Shown here in pieces: positions 1 through 11,041 of a stretch of DNA of 64,000 nt (positions are counted from its first letter, which is position 1; every line of letters begins with the position of its first letter). Made by a program: the position numbers and the translations under genes. Under the pieces are notes generated by a model. That model saw nothing but the letters and a program-made list of their open reading frames with translations, had not been told where the DNA came from and did no database searches. Source of the DNA: Stereocaulon alpinum (lineage: Eukaryota; Ascomycota; Lecanoromycetes; Lecanorales; Stereocaulaceae); assembly GCA_018257865.1 (NCBI GenBank), contig JAEUBA010000001.1, positions 1 through 64,000 of the forward strand, written 5' to 3'.

Positions 1-1000
1 AGATACTATACCTAATACTAATTCTTACTATCTAGTCTCGATCGTAGGGGAGGTATAATAGTTATAGTAGAGTTAGGGTAGGTATTATTATATTACCTAA
101 AAAACTCTATACGGAGTTCTTAGCAACTACGCGACGTCTTAATATCATTTAACCTATAATATATTAGGGGAGATATCTTAGCTCTAAATAGGTATTCAGG
201 TTCGTAGCTAGTACCGCGTATAGGTATATCTCTATCGCTAGCCTAGAAAGTATATTAAGTATAATAAAAGTTACTAATTTAGCTTAGTACGCTTATTATA
301 TCTAGATACTACGTATAGGCGCCCTTAGCGTATAAGAGCGGGTACTAGTACTTAATAGTTCTAGGTACTCCTAGCCGCCCGAAGCCGTACGAGCTAGTAA
401 CCCCGAATTACTAAAATAAGAGATATCTTAACTAAGAATCGTATTAATTAGCTAGTATATAAGTTTTCTATAGAGACTCTATATTATACTTACTATTATA
501 TATCTAAGAAGGGTTTTCTTAGTATAGTAAGTATAGATCTAGGGGTTAGATCTTATAGAGAGAAGTATTAAGAAAAAAGGTAAGTAGACTTACTCTATAG
601 ACTAGTTTTACAAAGAATACTTTCTATTAAATATATAGATCTTAGAAAGGTAGAAAATATCGCTATCTATCTAGATAAAGAAACTAGTAGTAAAAGAGTA
701 TATTTATCTTAATTGTTTACTAAATTATACTAATTTTCTCTATATATAGTACTTAGTAACTAATTGTTCTAATATATCTACTATTTTATACTATTTCTAA
801 TACTATTAGGGTTCTACTCAAATTATAGAGATACTATAATAGAAATTACCAATAAATTATATTATTTTAGTTAATAGAGCGGGTCTAATAAGCTTTCGAC
901 CTAGGATAATAAAAGTTTAATAGTTTCGATTAATCTTATTAAAACCGGTGGCTTAGATATAAAAGCGTTCCAACCGCTTTCAAGTCCAAGTTATTGGGTT
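1..1000. repeat. AT-rich, RIP-like block without genes
   Basis: Almost the whole stretch is built from TA, CTA and TAG words, with stop codons in all frames, while CpG- and CpC-containing words (for example ccgcgt, gcgccc) survive here and there. CpA is visibly scarce and TpA abundant. This is the expected footprint of repeat-induced point mutation, the fungal process that turns CpA into TpA in duplicated DNA. No open frame, terminal repeat or transposase motif can be recovered by eye, so the original element is unknown. Composition returns to normal near 1000-1100. Confidence 0.75.
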
Positions 1001-3158
1001 TAAGGTATATTCAGCAGCGTTATACTTTAGAGGTCTAAAATCCCGCTATAACTCGAGGTTACGATTCCACTTTCGATCGAGGAGGAAGATTGTGTGGTCA
1101 TTTCTAACTTTATTACCTTTCGGTAGATTTGATCTGCAATGTATAGTCAATATACATCGTGCACGCCGAGATCCTACAGGCAAAGTAAGGCAAAGCAAGT
1201 CTGTATTTAGTATCGACCTGGATAGCTATTTCGTTAAACAGACGAGCTCATATCGAAGCTAATATAGCAGTCTTAGGCAATTGTATCATTACATCTTACA
1301 GATCATAGATTATTGAAGATAGTCAACCATCTTGTATACACAAGAAGAATTGGACCATAATTGATAATAGTCTTTAATAGTAGTCCCTAGAAGATTCCTA
1401 GCTGTTAGATATCCGCAGCCGTGCTAAAAAGCATTCTTGTAGACCCTTATTACGATAATAGGCTATCTCGTTCCCTATTAGTAAAGTAGGGCGGTAATTC
1501 GTTTCTCCTATAGGGCTAGTCCGTTCATTGAAGAGATGGTTCACTGATAAAATGATTGGATTGAATATGATATATTACAGGCTCTGCGCCGTTTTGCTTT
1601 GATAGCTAGGGAGCAATCTCGCTAAGACTTCAGCTGGCTATGTAGAAAAATTGTGCCCCCAGAACTCTAAGCAGAGTCGAAACATTAGTCCGGATCTGCC
1701 TCGCCTTGTGATCGAGCTCAATACCCACCTACAACTCGTTACCTCCTAATATACAATTTCCCTGAAGCTACTATGGATCTAGAAAACATTCTTCTCATCT
1801 CCAAACTGTCGTTCGATTTCCAAAAGCAAGTATCGACAATCTGTCTCACCTTCGTCGCCGTTCGTTCCACACTAGTCTGCCTGAAATTGCGAATATGGGA
1901 AGGGAGCACTTTCATTGGCCTTACAGGTACGTACCATGAGTGTTAGTGGTAAGTTCTTTGTGCCGCTGAATTTCATATAGCAGTAGACTGATAAGCGGCG
2001 TCAAAAGGCACACTACGGCATTGACCAGTCATTGTGTTTCATCTCGCTGATCGTTGTATCGAGGCGTGAGGAAGAGATCCTCCAGAATCAAGCGTCTTTA
2101 GGGCCCCAGCATTGCATTAGTGATTCCATGTATGTATCAAGATAGCCGCTCCCGTCATCGATTGAGGAGGTTTAAAAGTGTACCAAAATCAAGTAGCGCG
2201 AAAGGAACGCCGTAGATATGCGAATGCCCAGTCTTGATAGATTCTAAACATTATAAGCTAGCCCTAGTGGAGTAAAACACGCTGTAGGGAGAACACGTAT
2301 TGTTTCAAAGCGTAATCTTTCGCCGCCTCAGCTACCTAGTGTAGTGGTATCTGACACTACCCTTGTTCTAGGGCCAACACCGCAGCCCTACCGAGCTAAG
2401 CGAGCCCCGGAACAACGAGCTGTGCTGCATGATTCACAAGGCACAATCCATATTGCGTCAAAAAAGCATATGTCTATGCTACAACACCGAAAGCTTATGC
2501 ATCCTCGTTGGTAATGCTTCCTCTCCTAGCTGCTACCATAATGGCTGATCTTCTGGTTCAGCTACCCTCTTCCCCACCCACCATTGATACGCACCACTGA
2601 AAGGACTTGAATTGTTACCTCATCCTCCAGCGGCACCACGCGGGGTATCCTTGACTCTCATGCTGTATTTTCTTGACTCTCATGCATTCATAAATGCAGA
2701 TCTATCCCGATCTCCCTAGTCGAGCGTCGTGATCCTCCGATGTATGTAACCTCGGCTAGAATGGCCCCGGCATTTGTGAAGCCCAAAGACTCAATGGAAG
2801 GCATTATACATTGACATAACCAATTAGAAGGCAATACTTGTATACCAGACTAACAGAAGCCTATTTGCATTTCCTTCAACGGGTATCACTTTGCAGATCT
2901 TCGTAAGACTTTCAGCTACATATGCCATTGACTAAGATAGCAAAATGCATCCATGGTGGCTGTGGTAGGATTACCGAGGAGGGAGTTTAGCGAGTTTCAT
3001 TCTGTTTCATCAGCCGCATTTGGACATATGTCATGGCTATTGTTTGTGGGGCTGCCTTACAAATACACGATTCCCATGTTTCTTTTAATATTTTTTTGGA
3101 CACCTTTGTGACTCGAACCAAGGTTTCTCGACGAAAATACGCTGCTTTCGCGAAGATC
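1001..3158. other. Gene-poor stretch upstream of the first PTH11-like gene
   Basis: Normal-composition DNA with no gene that can be supported. The only coding-like piece is a short ATG frame at 1772-1926 (about 51 codons, then a GTACGT donor-like site) containing one hydrophobic run. It resembles the first membrane segment of a rhodopsin-domain protein but has no continuation, so it could be a fragment of another family copy or chance. The in-frame extension upstream of the first PTH11-like ATG (from 3033) lacks family similarity and is treated as 5' leader. Confidence 0.4.
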
Positions 3159-5009
3159 ATGTCTTCCTTGGAGAATCATCCTCTTGAGCGTCCCCCACCG
3201 GGTCAGATATCGAACTTTATGAATCCGCAGGATCGAGGTCAAGCCATCACTATATTGTGTTCCGTGTTTCTCTCAATCATGTGGATATTCTATCTGTTAA
3301 GGATTTATAGCAAATTATGGGTCGTTAGGGCTGTTGGATGGGAAGACGGCAAGTCAGCTCTCTATTCTAGCTTAGTACATACCTTGCTGACATACGAAAT
3401 CAGCTTCTGCCACACTTGCGGCGGTAAGCAGTCCAATCCTAGATTACCCAAGTACTTCAGTTCTGAATGTAAAAGGTCGGCACAACATCATATGCTGCGC
3501 TTTCGATTCGGGGTATATACATCCACTTCGTCGCACATGCTACAAGTCTGAGTCTATTTAGTAATGAGAGTTCTCGGGCCACATTCGTGGAACGTACGAG
3601 CCGTAGACTTTGGGAGCCGCATGATTCAGGTAAGAGTGTGCAGTATTGACAAGATCTACTACTAACAACAAGCCCTTAAACAGCTCGATACGGTCACGCG
3701 TCTTGTCTACAATCCCACCATGTTCTTCGCTAAATTGGCCTTACTACTTCTCTACTTCCGTATATTCTCTTCCAACCGTAGGACCCGAATCGCCATCTAC
3801 CTCGGAATTATTATCGGTTGTCTTTTCTACACGTCAGCTGTTATTGTCGTCCTCGTCATGTGTGTCCCAAGGCGAGGTGTCCAGTGGGGTTCTCGCCAAT
3901 TTGTGGCACAATGCAAACCGGTAACGAATATGGGCTACGTAGAAGGCATCTTCGGCGTAGTCTCGGATCTTTACATCTTTATCTTACCTCTCCCAGTATT
4001 GTGGACATTACAGATGCCGCTTAAGAAAAAGCTAGGAATCACTACCATTTTTATCACTGGTTTAATGTATAGTCTTGCCTACCCTGTTATTGATCTGGAT
4101 CATGGGCAGATCCACTTGATCATAACAACGAAGAACCTCGCTAACATGTTTCTAAGAGCAATTGTCGCTAGTGCACTTGGCCTGTATTATCGCGTCATCC
4201 TCGCCTTGGATAATTCGGATGAATCTTGGCGGCAACCTCCAATGCTCGGTCTTACGTATGTGTTTCCGGTCTACTACCTCCTCAATCATTTCACTATTCT
4301 CCATACACTGACTTCAACCATCGCAGCACTGTGGAGTTGGCCGTGGGTGTCATCTGCAGTTCAGTACCGCATCTCCCACCTTTGTTCCGCCATCATACAG
4401 CGTTTTTCTCGCGTGTTAATTACTTGCTCCATCGGTTGCTCTCCATTTGCAAGATAAGGCCTAGGAACACAACTAATCTACCTCACCCTGATATGTCAAG
4501 CTCCAACCCCAAGGTCTCAGAACCACAGAAATTGAAACTTGAAACGCGTATATTGGGCTCAATTCAAGGGTATGTATGGGTAATTCTCCTCAATTCGTAG
4601 CCTTCGCAACCCTAATATTCAAGTCATATGGAGTTGCTGATATGAAAGTAGGGATGGACACTTTATTAAGCCAGGGCGATTATCGGGCTTCTTGGGTAGC
4701 AAACCTGCAACGGTACCTTCGGGAAGTGCAACGTTTGTTGACGGCGACGTTGCAACAAGGCGAAACTATTATGAGACTGCGAATTCCGACCATCAGGGGA
4801 ATGACCTTGAAACTACCACGGGAGCAGGCTCTTCTGATGCGTCCCATGGACCTCTTCAATGCCGCATGGAGCCCACACTACACACTGCCACTGAGGCCCG
4901 TTCGGCTCGAAATGGCTATTGGGATCTTATGAGTATTTTCCGCTCCGGCAATAGAAACTCCACATCCCAATCCAGGTCTTATACAAGATCACATTCTGGG
5001 CAGATCTAG
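3159..5009 (+). CDS. PTH11-like fungal rhodopsin-domain membrane protein, copy 1
   Basis: Predicted 466-aa seven-helix protein of the fungal rhodopsin-domain (PTH11-like) family, probably a surface sensor or orphan receptor. Exons by eye: 3159-3348, 3404-3423, 3476-3512, 3562-3629, 3684-4066, 4157-4255, 4327-4569, 4649-5009; all junctions keep frame. Visible family marks are the N-terminal PPPGQ...NF segment, helix 1 ending in LRIYSKLW, a WED just before intron 1, GPHSWNVRA, the helix NPTMFFAKLALLLLYFRIF, SDLYIFILPLPVLW and VGVICSSVPHLPPL before a hydrophilic tail. Intron 1 starts with GC (G|GCAAGT), a GC-AG intron, and exon 2 is a 20-nt microexon. It looks intact. It is the first of three tandem paralogues; ligand and signalling partner are unknown. 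The ATG at 3159 was chosen because similarity to the two sister genes begins there. Confidence 0.8.
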
Positions 5010-6312
5010 TATTTCGCAACCTTTCATCACCATATCATAGGTGAAAATCAAATACCTGACTGGGTCTTGTTATCGGCTGATTCAAAGAGTAGCTTATTCT
5101 CGATTACAGCCGCAGAGTAAAGGTTCCGCATCACCCCTAGGAGCTTCAGCAACGGATTCCAAGGATGTCTATACAGATAACAGCGTTTGAGCATACAAAC
5201 CGAAGTTTTCTATTCTTATCGTGGACGGGGAATCATCACAGTGGCGGGTTGATTATTATGCGCGTCACGAAAGGTCTCTCAGCTATGAACACGAACTTCC
5301 CATCGCTTGTAACTATACTTTCAGATTAATAGTACGATTAGATTGGCCCAGATCGGTCCAAAAGCCTTCAATGAAAGTCAGCGAAAGATATATAAGTTGA
5401 TACTGGCGAGTAGTAATTTTTACGGCATTGATGCAGCATCTGGGCGGTGAAAAAGAGAGAGAGTACCTAGGCCGGAGATAAAGGCCTATAATGGAGGGAT
5501 GGATTTTCTTTTCGTCCTGATCATTGATTGATTTTGATAGTACCTTACTGTGACTTATACGTAGCTACCTGGCACATGTTGTAGTGTAATGTTCAAAATT
5601 GTAACAACTACTGCAGTCATCTTCCCTTGCTTTTCGTGCCTTACAACGTCATCAAGTACCTAAACATGGAGATGTGTTTGAGAGAACTATACCTTAGTCA
5701 AGATATATTTGCTTAGCAATCAAATGTGGAATAGCATACCCTCAGCCGTACCGAAGATTAGCTGAAAGGGCACAGTAACGCAGTTGCAGGAGTTTGAAAG
5801 ATACATGAATACGCGGCCAAACCACTTGTCGATCACCGATCCACCCGTTTCCCCATTCTTACATGCATGACACTTCTCCTTAAAAACCCTAATGTGCCTA
5901 TGACTTGCGCGAGCTGCTGAACCTCCCCGACACGGAGATACTTGCTACAGCTTTTGCATAGTGCAGTCACGAGGCACAGTGCTGCGATGATATTCGCCAT
6001 CCAATCACAGATGCCAATGAATTTCACACGTTGCTTCACCAAGCATCCCTATAGGTGAACCTCCCTATTTGTAGCTACGATGCAGTCTCTCCCACCAGAA
6101 CGGCATCATTGAATATGTCTAATGTTATAGGGAAAGCTTAATAGGTCTGGATTGGGCTTGACATATCTAAGACTCGGAAGTTAGTAAGCTTAGGTGTTTC
6201 ATCAACGGGCCAGAAACTAATTCCTTACGTACTATTATTCTATCCTCTTATTTCTGAGCATTCACGTCAGTTTCTGCTCTTCTTGAACAAAAATCGACGT
6301 GATACACAAACC
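5010..6312. other. Intergenic region between PTH11-like copies 1 and 2
   Basis: No open frame with recognisable product on either strand. Short frames such as 5833-6042 minus lack family features or splice context. It presumably contains the 3' end of copy 1 and the promoter of copy 2, but I see no clear element. Confidence 0.4.
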
Positions 6313-7970
6313 ATGGCGAATTTAGCTGCAATCGAAGACGTGCCATTATTGCCTCCTCCTCCTGGCCAGTCGTCGAATTTTGTGAGTCCCAAGACTCGGG
6401 GTCCGGCAATTATTGCGGTTTGTTCGATATTTATTGCGCTTATGTGGCCCATATTCATTTTGAGAATATACTCCAAAGTTTGGGTTACTCGTAACTTCGG
6501 ATGGGATGATGGCAAGCGTTCCTAGGCACAGCTACAGACATTGACTGATTTGTGATGGCAGCATCGTCCATTCTTGCAGCCGTGATTCCCTCCTTATCAC
6601 AGGGTTAGAATTGTGATGGAGCTAATGGCCGAAAGATTGGTACAACTTCGTATGCCGTAGCTGTGGTATGGGGTACGTTTATCGATCGCACCGGATGCCT
6701 TCGAAGGCTGATTGGTATATAGCAATGAGAATCTTTGGTCCGCATGGGTGGGATGTTCGGGTTATCACATTCACAGAATAGTTTCTTAAGGTAAGGGACC
6801 CCACGAGTATTCCGAAGCCTCATTCTAAGAACAATCTACCCTCCAGATCGATATCGGGGTCTTCGGGATAGTCTACGGCCTGAGTATCTTCTTTGCTAAG
6901 TTAGCTCTCTTCCTCCTCTTTCTTCGAATATTCTCGTGCAATCGCTGGACCAGGAATGCCATCTACTTCGGTATAGCCGTGAACTCTCTATTCTACCTTA
7001 CAGTAACACTTGTCTTGGGCATTCAGTGTGTCCGAAGGCCCGGAAAGAGCTGGATAGAGATACTGTCGAGCGAACGCTGCCGAAATACGACTAGGATGGG
7101 CTACGTTCAAGGCGGCTTCGGTATTGTCTCAGATCTCTATATCTTCATCCTCCCGATACCTGTGATATGGGGATTACAGATGCGGCTGCGCAAAAAAATT
7201 GCTGTTTGCGCCATATTCGTGACAGGTTTGATGTAAGTCATTCCACGCTACACCTCCTGAGAAAAACTGATGTCGATTTTAGAGCGATCATTGCTAGTGT
7301 ACTAGGCTGCTACTATCGCGTGCTCGCCGCTGTGAGTCCGGATTTGCCCTGGACTCTACCACCAACCCTCGGGCTAGCGTGCGTATAGTCTGCTTTCCCT
7401 CAAATTTCCACTTCAGCTAATCTATTACCTTGCAGAGTCGTCGAAATGAGCATTGGAGTGATCTGCGGCTCTGTGCCGCATCTCCCCTCCTTACACCGAA
7501 AATTCAAGCCCAAATTCTCGAGTATTGGCTCTCTGATCAAATTTCTATACTCCAAGCTCAGGTCAGGATCAAACAATGGGTCCGACTTGCCGGTACACGA
7601 TGTCGAACGCCTGAGTTCGAACCCATCCACACCGCACAAACGCCCGATTGAGACCAAGGTGTTGGGCTCCATAGAAGGGTGCGTAATACATACGAGGCTC
7701 TTCCAAGTCCTCAGTGCACATGCGCAACAGTACTGATAGCGTGGTAGAGAGGGTAAATTTCTCAAGACGGGATATCTGTCTGGGAGGTGGGGTAACAAGT
7801 CTTCGAGAGGAGACTCAGGCAGCACGACCGTCTTCAACAACGCCGGCTCGACAAAGCGCAACTACTACGAGTTAGCAGAGATGCAGCAACTAGAGACAAT
7901 TACTCCGTCAGCTAGAGGCGCACGCCTGGTACCAACCCCTCACCAGAACTTGAACCAAACGTCACAGTGA
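6313..7970 (+). pseudogene. PTH11-like fungal rhodopsin-domain gene, copy 2, one nonsense codon
   Basis: Second tandem paralogue with nearly the same layout as copy 1: exons 6313-6511, 6562-6581 (20 nt), 6636-6672 (37 nt), 6723-6790 (68 nt), 6847-7232, 7283-7378, 7436-7678, 7748-7970. Again intron 1 begins with GC (G|GCAAGC). Conserved pieces include PPPPGQ..NF, WDDA, GPHGWDVRV, SIFFAKLALFLLFLRIF, SDLYIFILPIPVIW and VICGSVPHLPSL. A single in-frame TAG at 6779-6781, in exon 4 just after FTE, interrupts it; everything downstream stays open over about 300 codons, so the break looks recent. Copies 1 and 3 have Arg and Val at the aligned place. Without that stop the chain would be 423 residues. 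Functional reading (through readthrough or an unseen splice) cannot be excluded. Confidence 0.75.
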
Positions 7971-8456
7971 GAGACTGAGTCTGAGATTGCCACCTAAGGG
8001 CTATCCTCTAACGAGCAACAATAACTCCACAAGCCATATATGACCATGTACAGAGTTCCTTCCGATTCCTTCACCTTTGGTTCTCGTCAAGAACCGTCCT
8101 GTCGTCTACACGTTTGAGATGGAAGCTCTTTGTTTATGATTGCAAATGTCTCCCATAGCACTCCTGAGACATGATTCGATTATGGTGTGGGTCGAAAACC
8201 AGGAGAAAGCGGATGAGGAGCTCATTCTTTAGTAATTGTCTATCGAATCTTGAAACTTGAGTAGATCTATAATCGCTATAAACATACGTATATTTGATAT
8301 GCATTTTCTCAATAGCCCTATCGTTCTTAGTGGAAGCTGATGTCAAGGCCTATAGCATTAATACCTACAGAAGTCACACGTAGTCAGCGAATGTAACCAA
8401 TAGAGATAGTAATATTGGTTTACTAAGTTGTAAAGTTGGTGACGAACAGGTTGAGA
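7971..8456. other. Spacer between PTH11-like copy 2 and P450 remnant
   Basis: Convergent 3' ends flank this piece. No supported gene or structured element seen. Confidence 0.4.
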
Positions 8457-9518
8457 TCACCCTTCTGTTCGTCGCTTTGCCGGTTTGACCCTTAAGCATA
8501 CATCATGGTCCTTAACGGGTCCCATGATCCCTAAGCAGGGCTTCTGTTCCTCTAGTCGAGGAAAAGCCGGCTTGGCCGTTTTGTCCTTATTGGCCGGCAG
8601 AGCAGGATTCACAGCCAGAGTTATATCGAAACGGTAAATGAGCAGCGCCACAAAAGTCATAACCTCCCGCGTTGCAAGGAAGCGGCCTGGACAATAGCTC
8701 GTGCCGCCGCCGAAGGGTCTGAAGCTGGAATTGCGGGCAAGATCATTGTTTTTGAGGAAACGTTCTGGGTGGAACGTCTTGGCGTCATTTCCCCAAGTAT
8801 ATTCATTGAAATGCAATTGGCGGTAGGGTAGGAGGACCTTGGTGCCGCTACGGAGCTATTTGCCACCTATTTCTATTGTCGAGAGGACGGTGCGGACGGA
8901 GGACGATGATGATGTGATGCGGAGGGCTTCGTTGTAGACCGAGTCGAGGAAAGGACATTGCTCGAGTCTGTGTTCTAGGCCAGTAAGACCCTCGTTGACC
9001 ACAGGGACAACCTCATTGCGGATCGATGCTAGAACACTGTGGTCGTGAAGCGCATGAGCCAAGATCCAGAAACAGAGCTTGTACGCGTTGCCATTGATGC
9101 TGCCAGCCACAATTAGTCAAAGCTCTCGTTAGTTGATAACATGGGGCATCAAAGGTAAATCCTCAGCTGGACAATCTTGCCACACGGTAAGACGCTTCAA
9201 CTTACACCCAATAGATCATCATTAGGACGCTCGCGATGTCCGGTTCTTGTATACCTGGATTCCTCATTTCGCCCTCCAACGTCCGGACAATCCATGCTGC
9301 TCCAGGTCGCTCCCCTTCGGGCAACTGGAAATACTTCAAGAATGCTTCGGTCGCTTGTTGCTTGGCCCCGTACATCTCCATCGCAAACACGCGAGGCAGA
9401 TGATACGTAAGCTTCCAGCTGTTGTCATCGAAATCGGAAAAGCTTTGGAACATGTTTGGTTCGATCTCCAGAAGACGGTCACCAAAGAATGATCTGGTTG
9501 CAGAGTCCAATAAAACTA
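8457..9518 (-). pseudogene. Cytochrome P450 remnant, 5'-truncated with in-frame stop
   Basis: C-terminal two thirds of a P450 monooxygenase. Readable on the minus strand: LDSATRSFFG...DDNSWKLTYHLPR, a helix ending MMIYWV, an intron of about 106 bp (9205-9100), INGNAYKLCFWILAHAL, SVYNEALR carrying the ExxR motif, then SVRTV..IEIGGK and the heme-binding loop FRPFGGGTSYCPGRFLA with the axial Cys. Overall style resembles CYP7/CYP8-like fungal P450s. A TAG (8858-8856) directly after GGK splits the frame, after which similarity continues in the same frame. Upstream of about 9518 the N-terminal third with membrane anchor and proline hinge is not recognisable, so the gene is both truncated and interrupted. 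It lies between PTH11-like copy 2 and the MFS pseudogene. Confidence 0.8.
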
Positions 9519-11041
9519 ATATGTAGGTAGAAATAACGTTGGATAGGAGATGGAGAAGAGAAGCACCGCGTAAGGTCATGAACCTCAATATGACCAAGCA
9601 CCAACGTAATAGTATATTACAGTACGAGCAATCTCTCAAGCGCATATACCCAAAGAAAACATCCTGCCGTACTCGGGTTTCTCAGCTGTGCCAGGGCATA
9701 TGTCTAGCCGAGGTGATCTAGTGATGCCCACACGTTGAAGCTCAGGAGTGGGGGTTCAGGAAGCAGGAATCAACGTTTCAGCTCCCACACCTACCTGACT
9801 AAAGATGCATACGCCGTCAGAGTACGGGCTGGCAAGGCATATCCAGGTGTCTCTTGACTAGATGAGCCAATACATCTTAAGACATCCTTGTCGCTCTGAG
9901 CTGTCCTGTTGCATGAGTACGGCAGCGCTATCAGATGTGTTGGGGCGCTGCAGTTGCAGCTCCATCCACACCCTATCCCAGGTTAGTGAGTGGTGTGAAT
10001 TATCGACACGTTGATCGAGTAAGAAATGATGCACACAAAGTACTCTCTCAGCTAGTACTTGTACTCTTAAAGAGCTCAGCGCATGCCAAGAAGGGTGTAT
10101 CCACTAATGATACTGGCAGATTCTAGCTCAGTAAGTCCACCTGCGCAGGTCGTGGTTGACAGGTTATGGGAGGGAGCTGATCGGTATTCCAGTGCTCCGC
10201 TATCGACCATTCGGCCAAGACCTGGAGGGCGCATGATGAGGGAAATATCCAATTGGCCAGTATGTATCGATTAGTAAGGTGGCCTTTCCATAGGATTACG
10301 TAGGAGTAGATGGATCAAAGTCTAGACATATGCATACTGATCCTACAAGGAAGGGACTTATTTTCTAGAAGTACGAGTAGGTAAGAACCTAAGTGGTGCG
10401 GGTAGTCAACAAGCTGCTCCACTAAAAGATGGTCTCCGCACTCCCTTTCCCGCCCGGAACACTAGTTCTAGATTAAACTTTCCGAACCTTAAAAGACAGC
10501 CAGAACCAGTCTTTCAACAGACGATCTGCAAGATTAAGTGAATGTGGAACATCTCCGTTACCCACGCCGCAAACTATTGACAGGATCAGTCTCTCAATCG
10601 ACAGTCCTGCAGGATGCAGCGCATGTCAAACATCTCCGCTACCCACGCCGCAAATCATTGCTGAGGCATTTGTTGTGTGCAGGAGCCGTCGCCCTCCCAG
10701 CGTGTGGCATTACGATCATCACTGGAATGTCTGTGGGCTCTCAAAAGCCCGCAGGCAATGATCTTGCCCGATTGGAATGGTACTCAAATCGGAATCACGC
10801 GGGGATATCATGAATACATGGTTGTCATTTCCACAGTTTTGAGACCCTGAATACCTCCCAGACAATTTTGAGCCTGGCCCTTCATCGCTATTGTCGCTCA
10901 TCCAACACCATGCACGCTAAGGCGAGCCTTGTAGAGCCGCGCTAGCAAAAAGATGTTTTCCGACGTTCCAGCTAAAGTCACGAAACCAAGACAACAACAA
11001 TATACACCTAAGACTCCTGTGTTCTGAAGTACAGAGCCAGC
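9519..11041. other. Gene-free stretch with a local tandem duplication
   Basis: No gene can be supported. It should contain the missing 5' part of the neighbouring P450 if that had been kept, but no P450 N-terminal pattern is visible on the minus strand. The notable element is an imperfect two-copy duplication at 10503-10662, listed separately. Confidence 0.4.
10503..10662. repeat. Imperfect tandem duplication, 2 x ~80 bp
   Basis: Copy 1 (about 10503-10582) and copy 2 (about 10583-10662) align along most of their length. Both end in a nearly identical core, AACATCTCCG(T/C)TACCCACG followed by CCGCAAA, and both begin GA(A/T)CCAGTCT-like or GATCAGTCT. One frame spells HLRYPRRK in both copies, but there is no wider coding signal. 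It looks like a simple local duplication that later diverged. Confidence 0.7.

Noticed and set aside
1772..1926. Possible fourth left-hand receptor copy
   Set aside because: A single hydrophobic run after an ATG is not enough; no downstream exon matches.
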